Positions 43,906 through 56,103 of a stretch of 64,000 bases of DNA are shown here, in pieces (within the stretch, counting starts at the first letter, position 1; each line of letters starts with the position of its first letter). Origin of the DNA: Anaeramoeba ignava. Its lineage: Eukaryota; Metamonada; Anaeramoebidae. The notes under the pieces were generated by a model. That model was not told where the DNA came from and did not search any database. It was given only the letters and a program-made list of their open reading frames with translations. The stretch covers positions 1-64,000 of the forward strand of contig JAPDFW010000130.1 in assembly GCA_028826165.1 (NCBI GenBank), given 5' to 3'. The position numbers and the translations under genes were made by a program.

Positions 43906-46900
43906 TCATTTCTTTTTTGGTTTAAAACGTAAAATTGGATTTCTTGCAGCTAAAGATTCATTTAATCTTTTAACTGGAGTTGCTTGAGGAGCTTGTTGGA
44001 ATTCTTCTGCAGCTTTTCCTGATAAAGCATGTTTTGCTAAATTTAACATTGCATCACAATATTCATCTAATGTTTCAATTGATTCGGATTCTGTTGGTTC
44101 CATTAGCATTGCTCCATGAACTACTAATGGGAAATACATTGTCATTGGATGTAATCCTAAAATATTATTTTTAAATGAAAATTGATTAATTTATAAATAT
44201 AATTTTAAATATAATTATAAATCTAAATCTAATTTTAAATCTATTTTTAAATATATTTTTAAATCTATTTATAAATCTAATTTTAAATCTATTTTTAAAT
44301 CTATTTTTAAATTTATTTTTAAATCTATTTCTAAATTTATTTTTAAATATATTTTTAAATCTATTTTTAAATCTATTTTTAAATTTATTTATAAATCTAA
44401 TTATAAATTTATTTTTAAATTTATTTTTAAATTTATTTTTAAATTTATTTTTAAATTTAATTTTAAATTTATTTTTAAATTTATTTTTAAATCTATTTTT
44501 AAATTTATTTTTAAATCTAATTTTTAAATATATTTTTAAATTTATTTTTAAATCTAATTTTTAAATATATTTTTAAATCTAATTTTAAATCTATTTTTAA
44601 ATCTATTTTTAAATCTAATTATAAATTTATTTTTAAATCTATTTTTAAATTTATTTTAAATCTATTTATAAATCTATTTTTAAATCTATTTTTAAATCTA
44701 TTTATAAATCTATTTTTAAATCTATTTTTAAATCTATTTTTAAATTTATTTTTAAATCTATTATTAAATTTATTTTTAAATCTAATTTTAAATTTATTTA
44801 TAAATTTATTTTTAAATCTATTATTAAATTTATTTATAAATTTATTTATAAATCTATTTTTAAATTTATGTTTAATTTTAAATCTAATTTTTAAATCTAA
44901 TTTTAAATTTATTTATAAATTTATTTTTAAATCTAATTCTAAATCTAATTTTAAATTTATTTTTAAATCTAATTTATAAATCTAATTTTAAATCTATTTA
45001 TAAATCTAATTTTAAATTTATTTTTAAATTTAATTTTAAATCTATTTTTAAATTTATTTTTAAATCTATTTTTAAATCTATTTTTAAATCTAATTATAAA
45101 TTTATTTTTAAATTTATTTTTAAATTTATTTTTAAATCTATTATTAAATTTATTTTTAAATTTATTTTTAAATTTATTTTTAAATATAATTTTAAATCTA
45201 ATTTATAAATCTAATTTTAAATCTAAATTTAAATCTATTTATAAATTTATTTTTAAATCTAATTTTTAAATCTAATTTTAAATCTAATTTTAAATTTATT
45301 TATAAATTTATTTTTAAATTTATTTTTAAATTTATTTATAAATCTATTTCTAAATCTATTTTTAAATTTATTTTTAAATCTATTTTTAAATTTATTTTTA
45401 AATCTATTTTTAAATCTATTTTTAAATCTAATTTTAAATTTATTTATAAATCTATTTATAAATTTAATTTTAAATTTAATTTTAAATTTAATTTTAAATT
45501 TAATTTTAAATTTAATTTTAAATTTATTTTTAAATCTATTTTTAAATATATTTATAAATCTATTTTTAAATCTATTTTTAAATTTATTTTTAAATCTATT
45601 TTTAAATCTATTTTTAAATTTATTTTTAAATTTATTTATAAATCTAATTTTAAATATAATTTTAAATCTATTTTTAAATTTATTTTTAAATTTATTTTTA
45701 AATTTATTTTTAAATCTATTTTTAAATCTATTTCTAAATCTAATTTTAAATCTAATTTTAAATCTAATTTTAAATCTAATTTATAAATCTATTTTTAAAT
45801 CTAATTATAAATCTATTTCTAAATCTAATTTTAAATCTAATTTTAAATCTAATTTTTAAATCTATTTTTAAATTTAATTTTAAACAATTTCGAACCTGAA
45901 TCAATCATTGCTTTTGCAATATCAAGTGTTGTAACACCTGTTCCTTTTAAGAATTTATCTGAAAAAACAACTTCATGCATACAAGTTTGTCCTGGGAAAG
46001 CAGGTGAAAAAACAGATTCTAATCTTTTTCTAATATAATTTGCATTTAAAACAGCATCACCACCAACAGAAACCAAACCATTTCCAAAAGAAAGAATATA
46101 AGCCAAAGCTCTTGCAATAACTCCCTAATAATAATAATAAATAAAATATTAATTAAAATATTAATTAAAATATTAATGAAAATATTAATGAAAATATTAT
46201 TTAAAATATTAATTAAAATATTATTTAAAATATTAATTAAAATATTATTGAAAATATTATTGAAAATATTAATTAAAATATTATTTAAAATATTATTGAA
46301 AATATTATTGAAAATATTATTGAAAATATTATTTAAAATATTATTGAAAATATTATTTAAAATATTATTGAAAATATTATTTAAAATATTATTGAAAATA
46401 TTATTTAAAATATTATTGAAAATATTATTTAAAATATTATTGAAAATATTATTTAAAATATTAATTAAAATATTATTTAAAATATTAATTAAAATATTAA
46501 TTGAAAATATTAATTCAATAAATTGGATTAATCTCATTCTCTTCCTTAATTAAAAGGTTTGAAATAAAAATATAATATAATATAATATAAATGAAGGTAT
46601 TATACGGATTGACCGAAATAAGCTTTGACACGACCCAAAGAATTATTATCAGAATCTTTTTCAATAACTTTAAAACTATCACCTTGTTTGATAACATAAG
46701 GAAGAGGAGCATATTTAGCCAATCTCTCTGAGAAAACAACAGGACCACTTCCTGGACCACCGCCACCATGTGGAGTTGAGAAAGTTTTATGTAAATTAAT
46801 ATGCATAGCATCAACTCCCATTTTTTCAATACTTGCTCTTCCTAAAAGAGCATTTAAATTGGCTCCATCCATATAGAAATATGATCCGTTTTTGTGAAGT

Positions 46901-48495
46901 AGATCTGAAATTTGTATAATGTCTTTTTCAAAGATGCCGCAGGTGTTTGGGTTTGTAAGCATCATTCCTGCAACATCTGGTTTGAGATTTCTTTTTAAAT
47001 CTTCAATATCAACTATTCCTTTATCTGTTGTCTTGATTTCTCTTACTTTAAATCCACACATAGCTGTTGTTGCTGGATTTGTTCCATGTGCAGCATCAGG
47101 AACTAAGATTATCTACAAAGATAAAAATATTTTTTTTTTGAAATGAAAAATTTTCTTTCTTTTTTCTTTCTTTTTTCTTTTTTCTTTTACTTTTCGATCT
47201 TTTTCTCCAGTTTTAAACATTGCTTGTGAAATTGCCATAATTCCACAAAGTTCTCCATGTGCTCCAGCAGCAGGACTTAATGTAACTGCTTTCATTCCTG
47301 TAATTGCTAATAAACATTCTGCAAGTGTGTGAAGGATTTCCAAACTAAAAAATTTAAAATATAAATATAAATATAAATATAAATATAAATATAAATATAA
47401 ATATAAATATAAATATAAATATAAATATAAATATAAATATAAATATAAATATAATTATAAATATAAATATAAATATTTAAATAATTATAAATATAAATAT
47501 AAATATAAATATAAATATAAATATAAATATAAATATAAATATAAATATAAATATAAATATAAATATAAATATAAATATAATTATAAATATAAATATAAAT
47601 ATAAATATAAATATAAATATAAATATAAATATAAATATAAATATAAATATAAATATAAATATAAATATAAATATAAATATTTAAATAATTATAAATATAA
47701 ATATAAATATTTAAATAATTATAAATATAAATATAAATATTTAAATAAGTATAAATATAAATATATAAATATAAATATAAATATAAATATAAATATTTAA
47801 ATAAATATAAATTTATTTTTGTTTATAATTTTGTTGATAAATTTTTTACCTTCCTTGAATTGTTTGTTCAGGTTGAAAAGGATGTGAATTTACAAATTTT
47901 GGAATTCTTGCAACAACTTCATTAATTCTTGGATTATATTTCATAGTACAAGAACCCAAAGGATAAATTCCAGTATCAATTCCATAATTTTTTTGAGAAA
48001 GTCTTAAATAATGTCTAAACAAAAAATTTATAAGTAAAAATTTATAAGTAAATTTCCTTTTTTAAAAAATTTACCTGACAACTTGATTTTCTGATAAAGA
48101 TGGTAATCCAATTTTGTTTCTTGTTAATCCTTTCAATAAATTCTCTTTTGGTTCTTCAAAATCTTCTAAATCAACTCCTTTTACATTTTCTCTGTCTTGT
48201 TCAAAAAGTAAAGGTTCTTTAATTGAAAGTCCAACTGATTTTTTGTATTGATTTTAATTTAAAAAAGTTTTTAAGTTAATTTTTTTATTTGATTTTTCTG
48301 ATTCATCATTTTTATTTTTTATTTTTATTTTTTAATTGAAAAAAAATAGAAAAATTTTTGCTTTTTTTTTCTTTCTTTTTTTCTTTTGTTTTTGTTTTTT
48401 TTTTATTCACTTTTTGGTAAAGATTTTGTATTAGAAAATAAACAAGATAGTAATTGACTATTTTGATTAAGTTTTTGTGTAATATTGCTTAACAT
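43906..48495 (-). CDS. gcvPB: Glycine dehydrogenase (decarboxylating) subunit 2, bacterial split type, organelle-targeted
   Basis: Seven exons (48411-48495, 48075-48234, 47850-48014, 47191-47344, 46606-47112, 45896-46124, 43906-44156) give 516 residues with every phase consistent. The core reads '[18 protein letters not shown]', '[15 protein letters not shown]', '[13 protein letters not shown]', '[13 protein letters not shown]', 'NPNTCGIFE' and the PLP lysine in '[18 protein letters not shown]' (about Lys297). The length matches the bacterial and archaeal two-subunit P-protein, not the fused protein of about 1000 residues typical of mitochondria. The N-terminus [17 protein letters not shown] is acid-free and presequence-like. 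It would act in the glycine cleavage system of a mitochondrion-related organelle together with subunit 1 and H, T and L proteins, none of which is in the window. Confidence 0.93.
44157..45895 (-). repeat. GcvPB intron 6, 12-bp TATTTTTAAATC repeat
   Basis: A 1739-nt intron (TTCAG|GTTCG ... TTTTAG|GATTAC) joining 'MIDSG' to 'LHPMTMYF'. It consists almost wholly of TTTTTAAATCTA and TTTTTAAATTTA 12-mers. Confidence 0.88.
46125..46605 (-). repeat. GcvPB intron 5, 12-bp ATTATTGAAAAT repeat
   Basis: A 481-nt intron with ATTATTGAAAAT, ATTATTTAAAAT and ATTAATTAAAAT 12-mers in alternation. It joins 'YFGQS' to '[11 protein letters not shown]' in phase 0. Confidence 0.86.
47345..47849 (-). repeat. GcvPB intron 3, AAATAT repeat
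   Basis: A 505-nt intron of AAATAT hexamers with ATTTAAATAATT interruptions; phase 2, joining '[13 protein letters not shown]'. Confidence 0.87.
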
Positions 48496-48701
48496 TTGAT
48501 GAAATTAAAATTTATTTTTATTTTTTCTTTTAATTTTTTGTTGAATTAATTTTGATTTTTTAGAAAAGAAAAAAATGAAAAAATAAAAAAATGAAAAAAA
48601 TAAAAAAATAAAATAAAAATTACTAATTTTTGTTGTTTTTATTTTTGTTCCACTTTTATCTAAAAATAAAAATAATAATATTCAAGAATAAATTAAATAC
48701 A

Positions 48702-51700
48702 TTAATCCCATTTTTTTTTCTTTCTCAAAATATTAAATCCATTTGCTCCAGAAAAACCTATTTGACACAAATCACAAACGGAACAAATTTGACGATCAAA
48801 TTGTGGAAAATAATTCGATCCACAAAAAGGACATTTTCGAGAAGAATTTGAATTATAAATGGGACGCAAAGAATAACAGCAAATAACAAAAGAATTATTT
48901 GTGTTGTAATCAAGTTTATATTTATTAGATTTATTCTTTTCACACAAAGAGATAATTTTTTTCACCTTTTGGATAAATTGAATATCTGTATTGAATTCTA
49001 ATAAACGCTTTGCAAATACAAGCGCATCCAAATAATTCTGCATTTTTGCGCATAAAAACATTGCAGAACGAAGAGCAAGAACAAGATGCTCTGGCTGAAT
49101 CTTGCAATGTGTAAAATAGCAAATCATTTCTAAACTTCGAGTTGGATCTATTTGTGATTTTTCTTTTTTCTCAATTTCTAACTTGAATGCAATTATATAT
49201 TCTCGACACATTTTGATAATTTTCTTGATCTTTTTAATATCAGAAATTTCATCAACAACAACTAAAGGAATTTGGTGTAAAATTTCTTGGAAAATCTTCA
49301 AACTTTGTGAAAATTTTCCTTGAGTTGTGAGACTTAAAGCTTGATTTAATAAGTTTTCCAAAGATTGCTTATTAATAACTTGCTTAGAAAAATGATTTCC
49401 ATTCAAGATGTTTGATTCAAATTGTGGAATGATAATTGGATTTATATTTGGAAATCCTTGCAAAGTATTGTTTGCACCTAAAAAACTTGATAAAAAATAT
49501 TTTTTCATTGGTGAAAAATTTATTACACCAAATTGAGTATTAAGAATCTTCATTGATTCGTTGAATAATCCAAGTGTTGCTAATTCTCCAGGAGTTTCTG
49601 TGTTCATAATGAGGTTTTCATTTGGATATTCTTTATGTAATGGAGGAATATAAATTAATTTTTCATTTTCATCAATATCAATAATATTTTCAATAATATT
49701 TTCATTATCATTTTCATCAATATTAAAAATATTTTCATCAATTTCAATATCGTTATAATTTTCATTTTCAATTTCAATATCTTTTTCTATCATTGATTCA
49801 AAACTCAATAAAGGCCAATTTTTTGGTGAACTAATTACAAAAGGTGGTTTTAAAAGAAATTTTTGAGTTGGAAAAAAATTTGGAATTTTTTTGTTTTTCA
49901 AACGAAATAATTCCTCAATTTCCTTCGCCTTTTCTTCAATACCATAAGTTTTTGCAGTTAAATAAGCATAAATAAGTTGATTTGATGATATTAACAATTG
50001 TATTCTTTGTTCAATATTTCCTGTCATTAAAGACACTTGAAATTGAAGAGAAGTTTCTTTGAAAAGTTGAGAAGAATTGGATTCATTTTGAGTTTTCTGC
50101 ATTTGGCCTGTAATAGCGCTAAGAAATAAAAACTTTCTTCCATCTCCTTGTCTAAAATAACTACGTTCAGCAATTTCAATATTTCCTTGTTCAATCGCAT
50201 TTTTTGATAATATTTTCCATAATTCTTTTTGATTTATTATTTCCGCAAATTTTTCCGCCATAAAAAGATCTCCAGAATCAATCGCAAATGTAAATCTAAG
50301 CTGTGGAATTTCTGTGAGATGAAGCGCAATTTCAGAGAGATGATGCTGTTGAAGAAACATCACAATTGCTTTTCCTGGGAATTTTGAATTTTTCACAATT
50401 TCCAAAATTTTTTGCTTGTTTTTCTCAAGAGCCGATGCTTTTAGTTCAAAATCTGTTTCGTTGATCTTTACAAAATTGATTTCTGAATTGTGATCCAAAT
50501 AGTAAATTTTTGAATTGGAAAAAAAGCAAAGATAAACAGGTTTGGTAATTGTTTGGATGATTGCGGTATCTCCATTGAGTAAACCGTATTTCAAATGATC
50601 ATAAGTTGAATATAGAATAACATGAGAAGAAGTCCATATCATGCTTTTGATTCTGAAAGTTTCAATAATAATTGCTTTTTTCTGAAATTTTTTGTTATAA
50701 ATGAAAATTGAGTTTTTGGAAACTAACGCAAAATATAAGTTGTCTTTCGACCAGAAAACTTGTCTAATATTCTTTGCATCGATTAACCCAGTCGTGCATT
50801 TTGTTTGAAGATCATATCGCAAGATTTGGGAGGGTGTTGCTAATAGAAAAGATCCTGTATCGGCTGGGAAAAGAGCGCAAGATGAAGGATCACAATCCTG
50901 AATATTTTTATTTCCTGAATTGACAAGAATATCTGTTATTGATATTGCGAGTGTTTCTTGTGTGTCAACATTCCTGAGAAAGATGTTATCGTTGTGGATT
51001 GAAATGAACTTATTTCGAGAAACCCAAACACTAGATCGACCAATTTGTAAATTTGACAGTTTTTTTTGTAAACAAGAAAATAATAAGAATTTTTGTTTGG
51101 ATTGAATCAAAAGCATTTCTGATGAAGGATTATATTGCAAACTGTGAATATTTGAGATATCCAATTTCTTTGAAATGCGAACCATTCGTTGTTCTATGTC
51201 TGTTTTAAAATTGAATCTTAATATTCTGGCATCACGATAAAAAAATAGATTTTCAGAAGAAAAACAAAAGGGAGATTTTTGACTCTTTAATTTAAACACA
51301 ACAAGACCACGATCATTTCCAGTTGCGAATATATTCTGTGTTGGATGAGCATCCAGACACCAGTGCTTGTTGTTTTTTGTATTGAAAACAACTGAAGAAT
51401 TTTTATTTTCAATGTTCCAAACACGAAGAGAAAAGTCTTCAGAATTTGACAATATCAGATCCTCTTTGGGATGGAACACAACAGACGAGACACAGGCGTT
51501 ATGACCGGAGAAAGTAGCAGCAACCCATGCCTTGTACTCAGATAATCTCCACAGTTTTATTTTATTGTCATCGGAACATGAGACAACAAGCGGGAAAGAA
51601 GGATGAAAACTCGCCCAATTAACCCCCATTTCGTGATCTTCAAGAATAAATTTCGGTTCTACATCAGATGGCCCAAACATGTCTGTGGGAAGTCCCATTA

Positions 51701-52277
51701 AAGAAGGTGTCATTTCCATAGAAAAATTGTCAGGATCATCCACACTTATATCGTTATTTCGGGAAAATTTTTGTTTTAATCCAGTGATGTCCCAGATGAT
51801 AATGGTCCCATCCAAGGAGGCAGAAAGAAGCGTATTCATTCTCGGATGGAATTCAACATGTGTGACGATATTGTTATGTCGAACGAGTATGGCAATACAC
51901 GATCTGTTTTGGAAGTTCCATATTCTCACTGACATATCATCAGAAGAGGACACAACCCAAGGCTGCTCGCTGTGGAAGTGAACACTCCGGATAATATCTG
52001 TATGACCCTTTAGGCTGAATTGTAATTTCTTGTTCTGGTAGTTCCAAATTTTTACTAATTTGTCATCTCCACCTGTCACAAATAGTGGCAATGTTTTATG
52101 GAAATTAACTCCTCTAACACTCCCTTTTGTTGCTTGAAATTCTTCATATTTATATTTGTGAATGTAATCCCATATCTCAATTTTACCATTACTTAATCCA
52201 CAAAGAATCCAAGATCGAGTTGGATGAAATGATAATGTTTTTACTGTTTTTGATTTTGTTTTAAATTTGATTTTCAT
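48702..52277 (-). CDS. COPA: Coatomer alpha subunit (alpha-COP)
   Basis: An uninterrupted 1191-residue frame. The start 'MKIKFKTKSKTVKTLSFHP' and about six to seven WD40 repeats (residues 1-300, with 'GVNFHKTLPLFVTGGDD', 'RVWNIENK') match the N-terminal propeller of alpha-COP. The family's coatomer WD-associated region follows (about 330-780). The C-terminal epsilon-COP-binding domain ends with a Cys-rich 'KCPFCGSNYF' and 'ICSVCDLCQIG' segment. Alpha-COP recognises KKxx cargo tails and forms the COPI cage for Golgi-to-ER traffic. An acidic I/N/D-rich insert lies near residues 830-880. It is intronless and free of frameshifts, in contrast to several neighbours. The start lies 208 bp upstream of nothing but satellite DNA. 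Confidence 0.95.
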   Translation of the reverse strand: MKIKFKTKSKTVKTLSFHPTRSWILCGLSNGKIEIWDYIHKYKYEEFQATKGSVRGVNFHKTLPLFVTGGDDKLVKIWNYQNKKLQFSLKGHTDIIRSVHFHSEQPWVVSSSDDMSVRIWNFQNRSCIAILVRHNNIVTHVEFHPRMNTLLSASLDGTIIIWDITGLKQKFSRNNDISVDDPDNFSMEMTPSLMGLPTDMFGPSDVEPKFILEDHEMGVNWASFHPSFPLVVSCSDDNKIKLWRLSEYKAWVAATFSGHNACVSSVVFHPKEDLILSNSEDFSLRVWNIENKNSSVVFNTKNNKHWCLDAHPTQNIFATGNDRGLVVFKLKSQKSPFCFSSENLFFYRDARILRFNFKTDIEQRMVRISKKLDISNIHSLQYNPSSEMLLIQSKQKFLLFSCLQKKLSNLQIGRSSVWVSRNKFISIHNDNIFLRNVDTQETLAISITDILVNSGNKNIQDCDPSSCALFPADTGSFLLATPSQILRYDLQTKCTTGLIDAKNIRQVFWSKDNLYFALVSKNSIFIYNKKFQKKAIIIETFRIKSMIWTSSHVILYSTYDHLKYGLLNGDTAIIQTITKPVYLCFFSNSKIYYLDHNSEINFVKINETDFELKASALEKNKQKILEIVKNSKFPGKAIVMFLQQHHLSEIALHLTEIPQLRFTFAIDSGDLFMAEKFAEIINQKELWKILSKNAIEQGNIEIAERSYFRQGDGRKFLFLSAITGQMQKTQNESNSSQLFKETSLQFQVSLMTGNIEQRIQLLISSNQLIYAYLTAKTYGIEEKAKEIEELFRLKNKKIPNFFPTQKFLLKPPFVISSPKNWPLLSFESMIEKDIEIENENYNDIEIDENIFNIDENDNENIIENIIDIDENEKLIYIPPLHKEYPNENLIMNTETPGELATLGLFNESMKILNTQFGVINFSPMKKYFLSSFLGANNTLQGFPNINPIIIPQFESNILNGNHFSKQVINKQSLENLLNQALSLTTQGKFSQSLKIFQEILHQIPLVVVDEISDIKKIKKIIKMCREYIIAFKLEIEKKEKSQIDPTRSLEMICYFTHCKIQPEHLVLALRSAMFLCAKMQNYLDALVFAKRLLEFNTDIQFIQKVKKIISLCEKNKSNKYKLDYNTNNSFVICCYSLRPIYNSNSSRKCPFCGSNYFPQFDRQICSVCDLCQIGFSGANGFNILRKKKKWD

Positions 52278-52319
52278 TTATTTATTTACAACAAAAGAAA
52301 AGGAAAAATGAAAAATTAA

Positions 52320-55300
52320 TTCCATATTTTATTTTAAAATAATTTATTAAATTTATTCCATTTTTTATTTTAAAATTAATTATTAAATTTATTCCATTTT
52401 TTATTTTAAAATTAATTATTAAATTTATTCTATTTTTATTTTAAAATAAATTATTAAATTAATTCCATTTTTTATTTTAAAATAATTTATTAAATTTATT
52501 CCACTTTTTATTTTAAAATTAATTATTAAATTTATTCCATTTTTTATTTTAAAATTAATTATTAAATTTATTCTATTTTTATTTTAAAATAAATTATTAA
52601 ATTAATTCCATATTTTTATTTTAAAATAATTTATTAAATTTATTCTATTTTTTATTTTAAAATAAATTATTAAATTTATTCTATTTTTATTTTAAAATAA
52701 ATTATTAAATTTATTTCACTTTTTGTTTTTAAAATAAATTATTAAATTTATTCCACTTTTTATTTTAAAATTAATTATTAAATTTATTCTATTTTTATTT
52801 TAAAATTAATTATTAAATTTATTCTATTTTTATTTTAAAATAAATTATTAAATTTATTCCATTTTTATTTTAAAATAAATTATTAAATTTATTCGAATTT
52901 TTATTTTGAAATAAATTATTAAATTTATTCTATTTTTATTTTAAAATAAATTATTAAATTTATTCTATTTTTATTTTAAAATAAATTATTAAATTTATTC
53001 TATTTTTATTTTGAAATAAATTATTAAATTTATTCCATATTTTTATTTTAAAATAATTTATTAAATTTATTCTATTTTTATTTTAAAATAAATTATTAAA
53101 TTTATTCCATTTTTATTTTTAAAATTAATTATTAAATTAATTATATTTTTATTTTAAAATTAATTATTAAATTTATTCCACTTTTTGTTTTAAAATTAAT
53201 TATTAAATTAATTCCATTTTTATTTTTAAAATAAATTATTAAATTTATTCCTTTTTATTTTGAAATAAATTATTAAATTTATTCTATTTTTATTTTAAAA
53301 TTAATTATTAAATTTATTCTATTTTTATTTTAAAATAAATTATTAAATTTATTCTATTTTTATTTTAAAATTAATTATTAAATTTATTCTATTTTTATTT
53401 TAAAATAAATTATTAAATTTATTCCATTTTTATTTTAAAATAAATTATTAAATTTATTCCATTTTTATTTTAAAATTAATTATTAAATTTATTCTATTTT
53501 TATTTTAAAATTATTTATTAAATTTATTCTATTTTTATTTTAAAATAATTTATTAAATTTATTCTATTTTTATTTTTAAAATAAATTATTAAATTTATTC
53601 CACTTTTTATTTTAAAATAATTTATTAAATTTATTCTATTTTTATTTTAAAATTATTTATTAAATTTATTCCATTTTTATTTTAAAATAAATTATTAAAT
53701 TTATTCTATTTTTATTTTAAAATAAATTATTAAATTTATTCTATTTTTATTTTAAAATTAATTATTAAATTTATTCTATTTTTATTTTAAAATAAATTAT
53801 TAAATTTATTCTATTTTTATTTTAAAATAAATTATTAAATTTATTCCACTTTTTATTTTTAAAATTAATTATTAAATTTATTCTATTTTTATTTTAAAAT
53901 AAATTATTAAATTTATTCTATTTTTATTTTAAAATAAATTATTAAATTTATTTTATTTTTATTTTAAAATTAATTATTAAATTTATTCCACTTTTTATTT
54001 TTAAAATGATTTATTAAATTTATTCCATTTTTATTTTGAAATAAATTATTAAATTTATTCCATTTTTATTTTAAAATAAATTATTAAATTTATTCTATTT
54101 TTATTTTAAAATTATTTATTAAATTTATTCTATTTTTATTTTAAAATTAATTATTAAATTTATTCCACTTTTTATTTTAAAATAAATTATTAAATTTATT
54201 CTATTTTTATTTTGAAATTAATTATTAAATTTATTCTATTTTTATTTTAAAAATAAATTATTAAATTTATTCTATTTTTATTTTGAAATTAATTATTAAA
54301 TTTATTCCATTTTTATTTTAAAATAAATTATTAAATTTATTCTATTTTTATTTTAAAATTAATTATTAAATTTATTCCACTTTTTATTTTAAAATGATTT
54401 ATTAAATTTATTCCATTTTTATTTTGAAATAAATGATTAAATTTATTCCATTTTTATTTTAAAATAAATTATTAAATTTATTCTATTTTTATTTTAAAAT
54501 TAATTATTAAATTTATTCTATTTTTATTTTAAAATAAATTATTAAATTTATTTTATTTTTATTTTAAAATTAATTATTAAATTTATTCCATTTTTTATTT
54601 TAAAAATAAATTATTAAATTTATTCTATTTTTATTTTAAAATAAATTATTAAATTTATTCTATTTTTATTTTAAAATTAATTATTAAATTTATTCTATTT
54701 TTATTTTAAAATAAATTATTAAATTTATTATATTTTTATTTTAAAATTATTTATTAAATTTATTCCACTTTTTATTTTAAAATAAATTATTAAATTTATT
54801 CTATTTTTATTTTAAAATAAATTATTAAATTTATTATATTTTTATTTTAAAATAAAGATAAACTATTTGCTCAAATTTGGAAAAATAAAATTTTATTGTT
54901 TCAATTTTTATTTTAAAATTAATTATTAAATTTATTCCATTTTTATTTTAAAATAAATTATTAAATTTATTCTATTTTTATTTTAAAATTAATTATTAAA
55001 TTTATTCCATTTTTATTTTAAAATTAATTATTAAATTTATTCTATTTTTATTTTAAAATAAATTATTAAATTTATTCTATTTTTATTTTAAAATAAATTA
55101 TTAAATTTATTCTATTTTTATTTTAAAATTATTTATTAAATTTATTCCATTTTTATTTTAAAATTAATTATTAAATTTATTCTATTTTTTATTTTAAAAT
55201 AATTTATTAAATTTATTTTATTTTTATTTTAAAATAATTTATTAAATTTATTATATTTTTATTTTAAAATTAATTATTAAATTTATTCCACTTTTTATTT

Positions 55301-55935
55301 TAAAAATAAATTATTAAATTTATTCCACTTTTTATTTTAAAATTAATTATTAAATTTATTCCACTTTTTATTTTAAAATAATTTATTAAATTTATTCCAT
55401 TTTTATTTTAAAATAAATTATTAAATTTATTCCATTTTTATTTTAAAATAAATTATTAAATTAATTTTATTTTTATTTTAAAATGATTTATTAAATTTAT
55501 TCTATTTTTATTTTAAAATTAATTATTAAATTTATTATATTTTTATTTTAAAATAAATTATTAAATTTATTCTATTTTTATTTTAAAATTAATTATTAAA
55601 TTTATTCCACTTTTTATTTTGAAATAAATTATTAAATTTATTCCACTTTTTATTTTGAAATAAATTATTAAATTTATTCCACTTTTTATTTTAAAATAAA
55701 TTATTAAATTTATTCCATTTTTAATTTTGAAATAAATGATTAAATTTATTCCATTTTTTATTTTAAAATTAATTATTAAATTTATTCCACTTTTTATTTT
55801 AAAATTAATTATTAAATTTATTCCATTTTTTATTTTAAAATTAATTATTAAATTTATTCCATTTTTTATTTTAAAATAAATTATTAAATTTATTCTATTT
55901 TTTATTTTGAAATAAATGATTAAATTTATTCGAAT
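52320..55935. repeat. 35-bp tandem satellite, about 100 copies
   Basis: A regular array of a 35-bp unit (TTCTATTTTTATTTTAAAAT followed by AAATTATTAAATTTA), 3.6 kb long. Variants are TCCA/TCTA and AATAAATT/AATTAATT. One interruption near 54850-54905 carries the only unique sequence (ACTATTTGCTCAAATTTGG). It fills the spacer between the divergent alpha-COP and A2M genes. Confidence 0.92.
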
Positions 55936-56103
55936 TTTTTGATTAGATAAAAATTAATTAAATAAATAAAAAAATTGCTTAAAGTAAGAACCAAAACAAA
56001 GAAAAAAAGCAAAAAAAAAATAAAAAAAAATCTTAATTAAATTTTTTGCTTTTTTCATTTTTTCATTTTTTTTCAATTTTTGAAAAACAAAAAACGAATA
56101 AAA

